Origin: Branchiostoma floridae
Taxonomy: Eukaryota; Chordata; Leptocardii; Amphioxiformes; Branchiostomatidae
DNA length: 64,000 nucleotides
Reading direction: 5' to 3'
Assembly: GCF_000003815.2 (NCBI RefSeq)
Contig: NC_049983.1
Location: 2,900,350-2,964,349, forward strand
The notes beneath the pieces were generated by a model. It was not told where the DNA came from, ran no database searches, and saw only the letters and a list, made by a program, of their open reading frames with translations. The position numbers were made by a program, and so were the translations under genes. Position 1 is the first letter of the stretch. The number at the start of each line of letters is the position of its first letter. Below, piece after piece: positions 1 through 12,433 of the stretch.

Positions 1-221
1 CTGTTTGTTAACAGCTGAACAATAAATAAATAAATAAATATTGGTGGCACTTTTACAACAAGTTTCACTTCTGCAACTATAGTCATGGCTACTTCCCTAG
101 TGTCACCTCTGTATGATTATTAGGCTACAGCACAACATGTTTGCTTCTAATGGTCTATCTGACCATCCCCGAAGAGGAAAAAATTATTGTTTCTTTTTAC
201 TAGTAGGGCTTTCTTCCTGAC
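1..221. other. left edge, no gene seen
   Basis: AT-rich non-coding sequence ending at an assembly gap. It has a short (AAAT)n run near position 25 and no splice-site pair or protein-like reading frame. The stretch around 124-145 resembles sequence at 29220-29260, so it may be part of a dispersed repeat. Confidence 0.5.
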
Positions 222-1036
222 NNNNNNNNNNNNNNNNNNNNNNNNNNNNNNNNNNNNNNNNNNNNNNNNNNNNNNNNNNNNNNNNNNNNNNNNNNNNNNN
301 NNNNNNNNNNNNNNNNNNNNNNNNNNNNNNNNNNNNNNNNNNNNNNNNNNNNNNNNNNNNNNNNNNNNNNNNNNNNNNNNNNNNNNNNNNNNNNNNNNNN
401 NNNNNNNNNNNNNNNNNNNNNNNNNNNNNNNNNNNNNNNNNNNNNNNNNNNNNNNNNNNNNNNNNNNNNNNNNNNNNNNNNNNNNNNNNNNNNNNNNNNN
501 NNNNNNNNNNNNNNNNNNNNNNNNNNNNNNNNNNNNNNNNNNNNNNNNNNNNNNNNNNNNNNNNNNNNNNNNNNNNNNNNNNNNNNNNNNNNNNNNNNNN
601 NNNNNNNNNNNNNNNNNNNNNNNNNNNNNNNNNNNNNNNNNNNNNNNNNNNNNNNNNNNNNNNNNNNNNNNNNNNNNNNNNNNNNNNNNNNNNNNNNNNN
701 NNNNNNNNNNNNNNNNNNNNNNNNNNNNNNNNNNNNNNNNNNNNNNNNNNNNNNNNNNNNNNNNNNNNNNNNNNNNNNNNNNNNNNNNNNNNNNNNNNNN
801 NNNNNNNNNNNNNNNNNNNNNNNNNNNNNNNNNNNNNNNNNNNNNNNNNNNNNNNNNNNNNNNNNNNNNNNNNNNNNNNNNNNNNNNNNNNNNNNNNNNN
901 NNNNNNNNNNNNNNNNNNNNNNNNNNNNNNNNNNNNNNNNNNNNNNNNNNNNNNNNNNNNNNNNNNNNNNNNNNNNNNNNNNNNNNNNNNNNNNNNNNNN
1001 NNNNNNNNNNNNNNNNNNNNNNNNNNNNNNNNNNNN
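222..1036. other. assembly gap (815 N)
   Basis: A run of N. The length is not a round default, so it is probably an estimated gap. Any reading frame crossing it is meaningless. Confidence 0.99.
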
Positions 1037-2322
1037 TGAAGGAATAGATGCGTGAAGTATTTTAGGTGATATCGTGTAGACTTATCCTAAAAAAAGACGC
1101 GAAACGTGCACGTAGATGATGTCGCCTGACACGCATTTTGGCGCCATATTTATGAAACTTCAGTCGGCTTTGAAGCCATTCAAACTGTACACTTTTCCCA
1201 AAATACGTTATAGTAAGGATTCATCGATCAGTGAAGGTTGATTTGCCCTTCGTACGAGCTAAACTGTGTGTCTGTGGCTTGCTAGCGCTATTGAGATTTG
1301 AAAATGCCGTTGCTTAATTCAAGGAGGTTGAAAGAATATTGATGGGCTCACGTGTACGAGGGTCTGTGTGGGGGTCCTGACAACGATTTACGCGAAATTC
1401 GGGAAGGCAGACTACGCTTTGAGTTAAATTCACGAAGGCTACCAACGTTTTATGCTTCATCCCACTACGAATTGCCTAAAATAAAATAGCTTCCCTACGA
1501 ATTATGGGAAATTAAAAAGGATTGCCTAACGTAACGCCTTACCGGAAAAGAGCATGCAGACCCTCATGCACTAGACATATTTCTTTTCTTTGACAAATAT
1601 TTTAACACAATCTATGGTGTTGGATAATTTGGTTACCTCATGTCATACAGTCATCTTGAAAACTTTTGCCCAATCTGGAGACATTTTTAGTTAGAAGGAG
1701 CGGGTAGGGTCTAAGCTTTGTTGAGTAAAGCAGTTTAATTAGTTGGTGTACAAGATAATAAGATTTGATTTGTTGTGTGCTACTGGTTGAATCAGGAAGG
1801 AACTGGGGTGAGGTTTCTTCCATAGAGCAAACTTTTCTCTGAGATTGAACTGGTCAACCCCGTTTTTTTTAATGGTAATGTTATAAACTCAGGATCCAAG
1901 TGACATTCTGGTGGAGAAGAATCATTAAGATTGAAATATATGGGTTTACTATTTTTGAAGCCTTCTTTCAGGGTATTTTAGCATGCTTTCCTTTGGACTG
2001 CCCTAACTTTGGTGTCTTCCAGGTATATTCAGAAGAATAGATTCTTTGAAAAAAATTAGATCATTGAATTATGCTGTACATGTAATTTTGCTCTGCATTT
2101 CATGGGCTATACATTTTGAGCAAGTCGCTAATCCCACTATGAATATCATCATATAATGTAGATGCTATTTAAGGTGATCCTTGGCTGAAAAAAAATGTTT
2201 ATTTACAATTTTAAACTTATCTAGCCAATCCCACTAAGTGTGATCTTATATAATAAAGATTATTTCTTTGATTCTCAGATATTGGCCACATTGACTTGAT
2301 TTTATGAATGACATCTGCACCC
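1037..2322. other. no recognisable gene
   Basis: Unassigned AT-rich sequence. The only structure I noticed is at about 2283-2315, which resembles a diverged copy of the Harbinger-like inverted end found at 39739 and 45804. Confidence 0.4.
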
Positions 2323-2684
2323 CAGGGCTCAAAATATCACGTGCTTAATATATAATGCAGGTTTAAGTGCAGGTAGTATTGGAGCTGTGCAGGTATTTCT
2401 GGTGTCTACCTGCACCTAACCTGCACTGGTCCATGTACTGGGTTTTAAAACTTTTATCCATAGATGTCCTATGGTGTAGGTCTATGTGGATTGTTATTAG
2501 CTGCATTGACTGTTTCCATCTATTGAATAAATTTAAAGCAAAACTAGCAATCGTTCCTGAACAGATTTTTGTATGATCAATGCTTCCTATAACTTCTGAG
2601 TTGCTTCCTATAACTTCTGAGTGATTTAGGTAAAATTTGTCTGGTGCAATTTCAATGTTATTCAAAGTACATATTTCAAGCCCT
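2323..2684. mobile_element. MITE with CAGGGCTC ends, 'gcaggt' type
   Basis: The left end reads CAGGGCTCAAAATA and the right end is its near inverse, TATTTCAAGCCCT. The interior repeats the words gcaggt and acctgc, with 'ctggtgtctacctgcac' shared with the copies at 5354 and 8375. There is no coding capacity. This copy is degraded at its right end and has no clear target duplication. Confidence 0.7.
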
Positions 2685-3168
2685 CGCATGCACATTACTT
2701 TTGCCTGTTGTAAAAAAAAAAAACTTAGAAAAGTTGGTTGAGGCTCCACACAAGTCAAGACCTTGCAGACTTTTATCGCAAATGGCCTGCCCGTGCCATC
2801 TTGTCTTACATGTATGTACTACCGCAAAACTTGCTAATTTTGTCAAACTGCTCTTACGTGTATGAGTATTCTCATCACAGTCATATATCATCCACAGTCC
2901 CTGGAGCCATAATTTAGCATGTCCTCTGCTAGTAATAGCTGCATAATGATGCATATTGATGTTGTTTTTACCGTGGCTTTTTCTATAAGTAAGCCCACAG
3001 CAAGTAAATTTCATGGATGACATTTTTGCCTGATTTCAGAAAAAATGAATTTTTTTCTTCTTCATGGATTTTCAAAATGGGTAAATTGGTTGTGTTGTAA
3101 GTTAATAATTATATGTAGAAGTGACGCTAGAGTGACTCACAGTAGTTGCAGAAGTGAAAATTGCTGGA

Positions 3169-3264
3169 TACTGTAAATGCATTTAAGTTTGCGGTGAAGC
3201 GGCCGCCGCAAAAAAACACGAACATTAAACCATCGCGAACGTTTCTGCATTTTATTTTACAGTA
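3169..3264. mobile_element. short palindromic MITE, TACTGTAAATGCA ends
   Basis: Begins TACTGTAAATGCATTTAA and ends with the inverse (TTTCTGCATTTTATTTTACAGTA, slightly altered). The core carries 'gtttgcggtgaagcggcc'. The longer copy at 57370-57584 shares both ends, and end fragments occur near 40327 and 55463. Confidence 0.7.
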
Positions 3265-3793
3265 GTTGTAAGAGTGGTACCAATATGGAAGCCATGAGTG
3301 TAGTTGCCAAAATGATAAGTCAGATGCCAGTCTACCACACTAGGGTCACGTTTACTACACTGGTAGTAGTGCACTTCTTGAATGCAAGAATAAGTGACTT
3401 GTTAGCCAGGGTGCCATATTCTGTCACTATAATTATAAATCAACTATAATATTGTTACAACGTTACAACGTTTATTGTGTCCACTTTGAAAAATTGGCAA
3501 ATTGTTTTTTTTTTCACCATCTCATCATTTTTACTGTCTACAGAGGATTTCATGCATAAAATTTACTTCCTGTGGCCTAATACAGTATAATATTTAATTA
3601 AGAAAATGCCCACTTTATGATGGAATGTTGGGGTCGGTAGGTAAGGGATTATCTTTTTTTCTTGTGAATTTATTTAGGCAGGCCAAAATTCATGTGAGAC
3701 ATATTACTTACAGTTGAATAAAGTAAACAGAAATGCATGAGGACACTTGTCTTAAGTTCAATGTCAAACTTTTTGATAATGTACATAATAGAT

Positions 3794-4183
3794 TAGGGCT
3801 GCATACCTAAATACCCGTACCTATACCGTACCTGAAAAATTGTTTCGGTACAGGTCCGGACCTAAATATCTGTGTACCTGTACCTGTACCTAAACACACT
3901 AAAGCACTTGTAGACACCACTTTTTAACGCTACAGAATACATATATTCCAAATCAAAGATGACACTTGTGATAATCTTGCTGTTGAAAATTAATAAAACT
4001 TTGTTTTGAGGTTCAAATTTCTAAATCCTCATACAAAGGTGACAATTTTTCACTAAAAAAGACAGTTGGCTACATCTATAACTTACAGATAATTGATAAA
4101 ATTTGTTTAGGTACAGGTAAAGGTTCGGACCTGTACCTAAACCTGTGTACCTGTACCTAAAATTTCTTTAGGTACACAGCCCT
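3794..4183. mobile_element. hAT-like MITE built of 'ggtacc/tacct' words, 9-bp target duplication
   Basis: Starts (T)AGGGCTG and ends CAGCCCT. It is flanked on both sides by ATAATAGAT (3785-3793 and 4184-4192). The interior is dominated by permutations of 'tacctgtacc'. The element at 54990 has the same design. Confidence 0.75.
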
Positions 4184-4476
4184 ATAATAGATACACCCTT
4201 CATTAGATAGAACAAGAAGTGTTTTCACTTCAATAGGAAGCAGGCTGAATAAAAATTTGCGCTGGAAGCTATGTGACTCCACTGCCCACCCAAAAAAGTC
4301 TATGGTCGGCAGATTTTTCGAGTTTGAATAATTAATAGATTGCTTGATTTATTGAGGAGGAAAATTTATATATCCTCCGCATGTCTTGACTCTCAAATAT
4401 GTGACATGATTAACTGATGCAGAGAGGAATGTATTGATTAAGGACTAATTTGCATAATAGATAAATTCTACATTGG

Positions 4477-4801
4477 CAGGGCCTGAAATACTTTTTCCAG
4501 CCAGGTTGTCCAAGTGGCAACCTGAGTCAAAAGCCAGGTTGCGTCATCAACATTTCAGGTTGCCCCACCTTCAAATCAGCTACTTATCCATTATCTTTTC
4601 TTCCAGTTATATGTAACTATGTAATATGTTTTATGTTATCAAAAAATAAATACAAAAGCTTATGCATGTAGGTGGGGAAAAAGCAGTGTTCCAACTGCAA
4701 AATTTCAGGTTGTGCAGTGTGCAACCTGGGTTTAAAACTAAGTTGTGCAAAGCAAAATGTGGTTGCATTTTCAAGTGGGCAAGTGGGTATTTCGAGCCCT
4801 G
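4477..4801. mobile_element. MITE with CAGGGC...GAAATA ends, 'caacctg' type, 5-bp TSD
   Basis: Ends are CAGGGCCTGAAATAC and GTATTTCGAGCCCTG. The flanks are perfect 5-bp duplications ATTGG at 4472-4476 and 4802-4806. The interior repeats 'caacctg' and 'caggttg' words. It is non-coding. Confidence 0.8.
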
Positions 4802-5353
4802 ATTGGTAAATGATGGGAATGTCACTCTTATGGCATTTCAAAAGTTTAACATTTAATTTATTTGATGTAAATCATGCAAATCAGGGCCTATTTTACATGA
4901 CTTATGAGCAAATGCTACAACATCCTTCTTCGCTAAGATGAGCCTTTCATACATTGAACAACAGTTTTGTCTTCGCATCTAAATATATTAAATGAAGATC
5001 CTTTTGGCAAACACCCCGGACACATCTACAGCAAACACGATATCTTATGTGTTGTTTGTATTTTTACATGATATGTTGTTTGTTGCAGACATCCCATAGC
5101 TAGGTGCAACAGTTACTGCAGATGGAAAGAAAAAAGCCAGTCCATTAGTCATGCTCCTCAAGGTGCTGGGACAGGGCATACAAATGTACCTTTTACAAGG
5201 TCAGTAACCCACAAGCAAATCTTAGTCTACTAGGCAGATATGAGACAAGCATTCCTTAAAATGTTACCTCAAATTGCCATATACATTGTACAAATTTTTG
5301 TTTTCTTTAGTAAAAACCCAGCATTAAATAATAAATTAAAAGATAAAGGATGT

Positions 5354-5700
5354 CAGGGCTCAAAATACCACCTGCATATGCAGGTTAGTGCAGGTAAACT
5401 TGGAGCTGTGCAGGTATTTCTGGTGTCTACCTGCACCTAACCTGCACTGGTCCATGTTCAGGAATTTATACATTAAATATAAATCCTATAATGTAGGAGC
5501 ATATAGATTGTTATCTGCATTAACTGTTACCACCTGAGGGTTAAGTATGAAAAAAATAGCAATCATGGTTCCTGAAGAATTATAGTATGATTCATACTTT
5601 CTAGATTCAGAGTGGTGCAGGTAAAATTTGTCTGGTGCAGGTAATTTTTAATGTTACCTGCACTGGTGCAGGTATGCAGAAAAAAGGATTTCGAGCCCTG
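5354..5700. mobile_element. MITE with CAGGGCTC ends, 'gcaggt' type
   Basis: Ends are CAGGGCTCAAAATAC and GGATTTCGAGCCCTG. The flanks GATGT and GATCT match at 4 of 5 bases. The interior repeats 'gtgcaggta'. It is the best-preserved reference copy for the copies at 2323 and 8375. Confidence 0.8.
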
Positions 5701-5821
5701 GATCTACTTACTGTAATCATATTTCTACATAATTTGTTTCTTACAAATCTAAGGACATCTCCTGAATGTGAACTTGCCAATAAATGATAATGAAATGAAA
5801 TGGTTTTGAGGCACCAATGCT

Positions 5822-6383
5822 CAGTCAAACCTGTATTAGCATACTCCTACGTCCTAGTCTTTGCATAGCGACCACCTGACCATTGCAGTCACTTTTTGTC
5901 AGTCCCATGGATTTTCCCATTGACCTAAGCATTAAGATTAATACTAATAGTCTTAGTAGCCAATGCGGCCATGGCCACATAATTTCCGGTACCGCAAATA
6001 CAGAAACACTGCCTATTGCGACCATACAGTGGCCTTATGTCACCCTGCACCGAGTTTAAAATTGCAGTTTGCAAGGATTTGGAGTTCCCAACAGGGTCAT
6101 TTTTGGCAGTAACAGATAGTACACATGCCTTGAACATTTGAGTCTTCTTCATCAAATTTACCAACATTACGCATGGCAATATCAATCATTTTCGGTTACT
6201 AAGATTTAACTTTGGCATGGACAATTTTAAGACGTTGAAGACAATGTTATTTGGTAAGAAAGATTAGTGGGTGCTGAAATCGAGTGTAACTTATTGCTCA
6301 TGGTCAGTTGATCAGTGGCCACCTGTCTATAGTGGCCACATTTCTCCAGTCCCTTGAGTGGCCGCTATAAACAGGTTTGACTG
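5822..6383. mobile_element. MITE with CAGTCAAACCTGT inverted ends
   Basis: Left end CAGTCAAACCTGTATTAGC; right end GCCGCTATAAACAGGTTTGACTG. The interior has several 'agcggccac' and 'tggccgct' words. A related copy lies at about 7640-7915 (ending 'ggcaggtttcactgta') inside the next element. No coding potential. Confidence 0.65.
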
Positions 6384-6408
6384 TACTTGTAGCTGTGGAT
6401 GAATCTAC

Positions 6409-8204
6409 TCTCTGATCCCAAATAAACGTACCGGGATGTTTATTTTTTTTCAGCCTCACAATCCACCCGGTACGTTCTTATTTTGGACGGTACGTTTATT
6501 TTTTTCTGAAAATTGGGGCTTTGCTAAGCCAGTACCCTCAAAGAATTGAAGTTTTGTCGGGTTCTACCCATAATTCCGTCGCATTTTTGCTCAAAATTCA
6601 TTATTTTTCAAGCGAAACGGATTTCCATGAGTAGCATATACGCGTACGCTGTACTCTTCCGGTGATTTCAGTCGATCTCAATATGACGCTACGACGTAAA
6701 TGTTGTTCTTGGGGGGAAAAAGAGACCACACTGACGTTTTGAAATACAATTTTTACATAAATAAATAACTTTTAGTTTTAATTTAGTAGTTACTTTACAT
6801 TGTAAACCAGCACCTTGCACGAGGAATTTCCAGTCTTGTGGTTCCATGCATTTTTGGCAGCGAGGCGCGCGGATAATTCACATAATAAATTCGTTGACAT
6901 ACTATAACTTCGGTTCCCTTGCGATATGAGATTTGACGCCGGAAATTCTCCAAAATGGCAGGAATTCGTTGGTAAAAACAGCAAGTTCATTATTTCTAAG
7001 CATCAAAAAACTTTCCTTTGCAGATGCATGTGCTATTATGCCAAGATGGTCACGTTGAAATAAAACTTCCTTTACGTAGGCTTATTTCTTTGACAAAAAA
7101 CAAGCTTAGTCTAGTTTTCAAATAACTAACTTTCATTTAATAGATTTTATCCTTTTTATGCCATAATCACTGTATTTTATGCTAAACATCAGAATTCTTG
7201 TTGCGACATTTTACCTTGGTAAAAGTTGAGTCGTCCACTGACCCCTAGTGACCTTGTTTGTCTGCTGCTGCGATGCCATGTTAGAAAAATACGCAAAGAT
7301 GGAGATTTCCATTTTTGGCCCGCGGAATACGAAAGTTGGGAAAGCGTACATGCATCAAAAACCTAAAACATCAGATACATGAACGGATGGCCTATTTGTA
7401 AAATCTGCCCATATAGTCTTCCAGTCTGCACAGAAATGACGATGTAGAGAAGGGTAGACGTGCAAACAGTCTGAGATGAGAAAAAAAACGCCACATGAAT
7501 TCAACAACACTTCGTATAAAATCACATAATATTTTATGATGTTTCCTTTATTCAAATTACGTTTCCTTCATAAAGAGTCCAAGTTGAGCCTACATTTTGC
7601 TGATGTAGTGCAGAATTTTGAAAAAAAAGGTGAACCCCGCGTGGGCTTAGCGCAGCGTAACACGGCCGGCCATGCGCCCGTGACCGCTATCGTCAGTGTT
7701 GGCATAGCGGCCGGACCGAAAATCATCTGGCCGCGACCGCATTCGACAGGTGACTGCTATAGACTTATTTCTTCATGCTTAGGTCAATGGGAAAAATCCA
7801 AGGGACCGACGAAAACTGATCACAATGGCCCATATACTCAGGGCAGGGCCAAAGCAACTACAACAAGTATTTGGCCAGGTGGCCCCTAGACTCAAACCCT
7901 AAGGCAGGTTTCACTGTACCTTTTATTACAGAATGGAGAAAATATCATAATTCGAACAACACATCTGTAGTTCTTCAGCTCATTATTCATACAACTTACT
8001 GATGTGGTTCTTAGGCATAAATAAATAAAAAGAACCTACCTGCTTATCGATTCTTCTTTTCTTTGGACAGAAGTAGCATGGTCGTTTAAAATTCATGTCA
8101 ATTTGATAATTTTCCGGGGGGTATGTTTATTCCGGGGGGGGGGTGTACATTTATTAGATATTGAAGATTTGTCCGGGGGGGTATGTTTATTTGGGACAAG
8201 AGAG
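6409..8204. mobile_element. 1.8-kb element with TCTCT..TCCCAAATAAAC inverted ends
   Basis: The left end reads TCTCTGATCCCAAATAAACG and the right end is the inverse, TATTTGGGACAAGAGA. Subterminal repeats of 'ggtacgtttattttt' and 'ggggggtatgtttatt' lie just inside both ends. No transposase-like frame is visible, so it is probably a non-autonomous DNA transposon of unknown superfamily. A smaller element is nested at about 7640-7915. Confidence 0.6.
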
Positions 8205-8606
8205 TATGCTCTGACTGTGCTATACAGACCATTTCATTTCTCTTAATGTATATACTTGTTGTCCAAGGAGCCAGGAAGAATTTTTGGATAAAGGAAAGGA
8301 AAATTCTACAGGACTGGTAGAAAACTATGTACTGTGAATCAGGGGAAGTAAAATGGAGAAAGCAAACCTGATATGAGGGCTCAAAATACTACCTGCAGGT
8401 TAGTGCAGGTAATATTAGAGCTGTGCGGGTATTTCTGGTGTCTACCAGCACCTAATCTGCACTGGTCCATGTACTAGGTGTATACAGATTGTTATTAGCT
8501 GCATTGACTGTTAACCTGCCAGGGACTGGCCCGTTGCTCCCCTCTGTAAGTTTTCTCCAGATTGCATGATTCTTCGCACTCATCTCCGCAAACTTGACTG
8601 TTAACA

Positions 8607-8609
<3 letters not shown>

Positions 8610-8671
<62 letters not shown>

Positions 8672-8695
8672 GTATATATGTATATATATATATAT
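8610..8695. repeat. (TA)n microsatellite
   Basis: An almost pure TA dinucleotide run with a few TG interruptions towards its right end. It lies within the interrupted MITE. Confidence 0.95.
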
Positions 8696-8845
8696 GTCTA
8701 ATATATTATATAAAGTATAAAAGACAAAATAGCAATTGATCCTGAATAATCTTAGTATGATCCATTAAATATTAACTCCTAAATTCAGAGTAGTGCAGGA
8801 AAAGTTTGTCTGGTGCAGGTAATTTTCAATGTTACCTACACCAGT

Positions 8846-9204
8846 CAGGGCTCAAAATACTGGGTGCATTTGCACCCAGGTGCACTCAAAATTTGAGCTG
8901 TGCACCCAATTTTTTTTTCTGTGGGTGCCAAATATTTTCGATACTATTATGCACCATATTGTTGACATCCAACTGTTAGAAATATAATGAAATGTCTGTC
9001 ATAGTAGCTTACTTGTTTAAGAGTTCAAGTTGGATTCATCGAAGTTTTAGATGCCCAGAAGAGGAACGTAAGGTTTGCGATTAGGTTTTTCTACCTAATT
9101 CTCTAATTATTTTATGTGGTGCACCCAAAAATTGTTTGGTGCGCCCAATTTTTTACGTTGGGTGCACCAGTGCACCTAATCTCAAAAACGAATTTCGAGC
9201 TCTG
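8846..9204. mobile_element. nested MITE, 'gtgcacc' type
   Basis: Ends CAGGGCTCAAAATAC and AATTTCGAGCTCTG. The interior is made of 'gtgcaccca' words. It sits inside another MITE, with flanks CCAGT and GCAGT (4 of 5 identical) as target duplication. Sister copies lie at 45090, 50674 and 54287. Confidence 0.8.
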
Positions 9205-9242
9205 GCAGTGCAGGTATGCAGAAAAAAGTATTTTGAGCCCTG

Positions 9243-10378
9243 CAAACATATTCACCTTTCTAAACATTTAAAGAGACAAACCAATTTGTACAAGTGTTGT
9301 CTGTCCATGGCAACTCAACCATTTGACTGTTAAGGCCACACAATATTATTTGTAGGTTCTTGGAATTAGATAATGCCTAACTGGAAGAAAACAGTCTTAC
9401 CCTAATTTTCTCTCACAGTTACTTGGAATGTATAATGTAACTTTAATGTAGTCAGAATCAAGTTCTTAATTTTGGTAAGTTCTCCAATGAATGAGAAGCA
9501 ATATATTTAATGCGTTGCTCAATTTAAAGGGCAATTTAAGGTACTGTATGAGAGTCATAAAATTCATAGGTGAGAAGGGTGTAAGATTAGCATTTATATT
9601 TGGTCTTCTAAATGTGAATAACTTGCAGATCATCATTAAATACTGGTAGACCTTGTTTTTCAAAAAGTATATTTTACTTTCATTTTATACCCCGTATTTA
9701 AAGTTGTGTCCTACTGGTAATGTATGTGGCAGGTTCCGCCTTCTACAATTTGCTGCTGAGTACTGATATCATCTTCTGACTTCCATAAGTGGAGCGAATC
9801 GTACATCTGAGGAAGGTCGACGTGCTTGACTGAAAATTTATGGTAAGGCTTTCTTCTGTTTTGTTGGAACAACATTTAAACTTTTCAAACATGGGTTCTA
9901 CCAAGATGGGCTTTCATTCTGGTAATGTTTGTTGCTAATTGAATCGAAAGAATATCATGACAATGACATGTATCTGTGATCAAACGTGCTTATACCGTAG
10001 TAGATGTGAACTTAGATTACAGCAAGTACATGAAACTTTTTAGATGACATCAGTGCATGTATTGATTACTCTGTGATGAAGGGCAACCACCGACTAGTAA
10101 CCTCTGAGTAATGTTGTTGGTGGATGTGATGAGCGTTTGTATCTGTATCTCTATGCTCTGTTTGCCGCATTTGTATGTAGTTTGGTATGTTGTCTGCATT
10201 CAGTTGCGCCATGATGCACTTTTTTTCGCAGCAGCTGTTGTTATAATCGATGTAATAATTTCAGAAAACATCCCTATATTCCAAGTATTTAGGATCAGGC
10301 GTTTGGTATTTGGCTTATCTCCAAGCAGATATGAAGGGTTATGCATTGTCTAATGTACAGAACAGCAGTCGCGGAAGA
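9243..10378. other. no recognisable gene
   Basis: Unassigned sequence. A GTAAGG donor-like site near 9843 follows 'gaggaaggtcgacg', but no acceptor or coding frame can be tied to it. Confidence 0.4.
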
Positions 10379-10733
10379 GGGACATTGCTAACAAGGGAGC
10401 AGTTTCACAGGGACTGCCTTACACAAGACAAAAGGAGAGCGAAGCATGGTATGTGCAGAAGTAAGCATGGAGCTTACTCTCTCTCCAGGCATACCGGCTG
10501 TTTCCCTATGACGGCATTGGTCTCGCCTTACATGGGGGACATTGCTAACAAGGGAGCAGTTTCACAGGGACTGCCTTGCACAAGACAAAAGGAGAGCGAA
10601 GCATGGTATGTGCAGAAGTAAGCATGGAGCTTACTCTCTCTCCAGGCATACCGGCTGTTTCCCTATGACGGCATTGGTCTCGCCTTACATGGGGGACATT
10701 GCTAACAAGGGAGCAGTCTCACAGGGACTGCCT
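10379..10733. repeat. 157-bp tandem repeat, about 2.3 copies
   Basis: 'gggacattgctaacaaggga' recurs at 10379, 10536 and 10693, a constant 157-bp period with very few differences. The unit is not a multiple of three, so the overlapping reading frames are not a conserved repeat protein. Each full unit contains a pyrimidine tract ending in CAG (ctctctctccag). Confidence 0.9.
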
Positions 10734-12410
10734 GATATCGAAGTGTCACAGGAAACAAATGAGTGAAGTATGGCATTTGTCTTGAGACAACATTGTCTCC
10801 ATCAGTTTGGATTTGGGTGATGTTTAACTAGTTAAATGAATGCAACATGCTGACCTTTTTATGCATATTATGGGTTCAAATCATTTCGCGAAAAGTATGC
10901 GATCGTGGAACTCTGGTTTAAACATGAAACTTTATAGTTTTCCATCTGTTGGAAGGGAAATGGTTTTGTTAGTCCATATAATATCAGAGGTTTGGTATTT
11001 TACTTATTTGTGGCTACCCATGGCATATCTTGAAGCTTTGTTATTGTCAATTTTAATAGTGAAAAAACAACCATACCATCAGTATATTGTGCAAACTTTT
11101 GCATGTGTAATTTGTAGGATTTGATTATTGTATTTCTTTATTGCTACTGTATTTCCTTTGATAATGTTGCGCAAGACGTTTTAGGTATTGCGTTTTCCAC
11201 TGTATATCATCTTTTGTCATCTATATACATCATGTGCAATTTTTGATAATTTTATCCATAGCTCTATCTTATCATATTATGAAGTTTGTCAACTATAATA
11301 TCATTTTTCATCTGTATACATCATGTACAATTCTTTTCATGAATTTGTCCATACATTAGTTCTGTCACGTTATATGATTTTGAAATGATATATTGATGTG
11401 ATCTTTTCTTTCCCTTATAACTAACGACTTAACTAGTTCCTCAAATGATGTGTTTTTTTCATTTCTGTACTTCTTTTGCTGTAAGCAGTTCAGTTCATTT
11501 CTAACTCCCGCTCTGTGCCAGCAAAATACTAATATCCAGTGTTTGACCTGAAATTCCCTTTTTGCATTAACACATTGTGTGTTTGAGTTTGTACATAGGA
11601 CTGTTGATTGATGGAACAAGTCGAAAGCTGGTGCGGGGAGAGGACAAAAGGGAGAAAAGGCCTTAGGGCTGGATCTTTATTCGAGGCCATTCCAGTCACG
11701 ATCATACCACAAAAGAATTTCTCTAGTTGATTGTTTAATTTCAGTAAGAAATATCAGAGGAGATAGATGACTGCAGTTTTGCATCGGACTCTGGAATGCA
11801 TGTACGTTTCCTATATTTTGGCCTTTGCCATTGAATTTTTTGGAGGGTTACATAGCCGGCAATTTGGTCAGTTTGATTTGTTCTTTTTCAATTGGAATTC
11901 TAATATGTGTCGACTGTGGTTACAGTAGTTATTGCATATGAAGTGATTCAAAGATTGTATCCATTAAATTCCATGCCGTGCCTGAAGCAGATTTCTAAGT
12001 ATGGTCTTTTACTGCGTTCGCGTCTTGGGAAGGGAGGTGCGAGGTAGTTTGATGCAGAAAGATCATCATTGGTGATCAATGAAATATCTTCTGTTAGAGC
12101 AGCATCATGGACCCAAAGCATCACGTGTCAATGCTTTCTGGATCTTTTTAGGCCGAATCGGGCTGAAGCCTCAGGTTCATGAAGTTTTCTCTGTGTACGT
12201 ACTCTGGTGATACCACCTGAGTTCAGGTCTGCAATCCGAGTAGACATTACTATAGGCAATGCTTTTGGTCCATGAAGACATGTCTATCGGAACATATTAA
12301 GCCTTTTGCATGTGCCTATGAGTTTCCTACATTCAATATTTGGATTGCCCCAGTTGCCCATGGCACACACAAACAATTGTTAAGTGCTCACACAGTTAAC
12401 AAGTTGACTC
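10734..12410. other. no recognisable gene
   Basis: AT-rich unassigned sequence. Open frames here are short and of low complexity and have no convincing splice sites. The words 'tatacatcatgt' and 'cattttt...tcatct' recur near 11220 and 11320, a weak duplication. Confidence 0.4.
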
Positions 12411-12433
12411 ACACGCACACACACACACACACA
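12411..12433. repeat. (CA)n microsatellite
   Basis: A short run of CA dinucleotides with one CG interruption. Confidence 0.9.

Larger units (their letters stand above)
8375..9242. mobile_element. 'gcaggt'-type MITE, interrupted
   Basis: Outer ends are GAGGGCTCAAAATAC and GTATTTTGAGCCCTG. It is expanded relative to the 5354 copy by a TA microsatellite (about 8610-8695) and by a second MITE inserted at 8846-9204. Joining across the insertion restores the order seen in the intact copy. Confidence 0.7.

Noticed and set aside
187-1047. Long open frame across the first gap, and similar frames across the other three gaps
   Set aside because: They consist almost entirely of unknown bases; only a few codons at each end are real.
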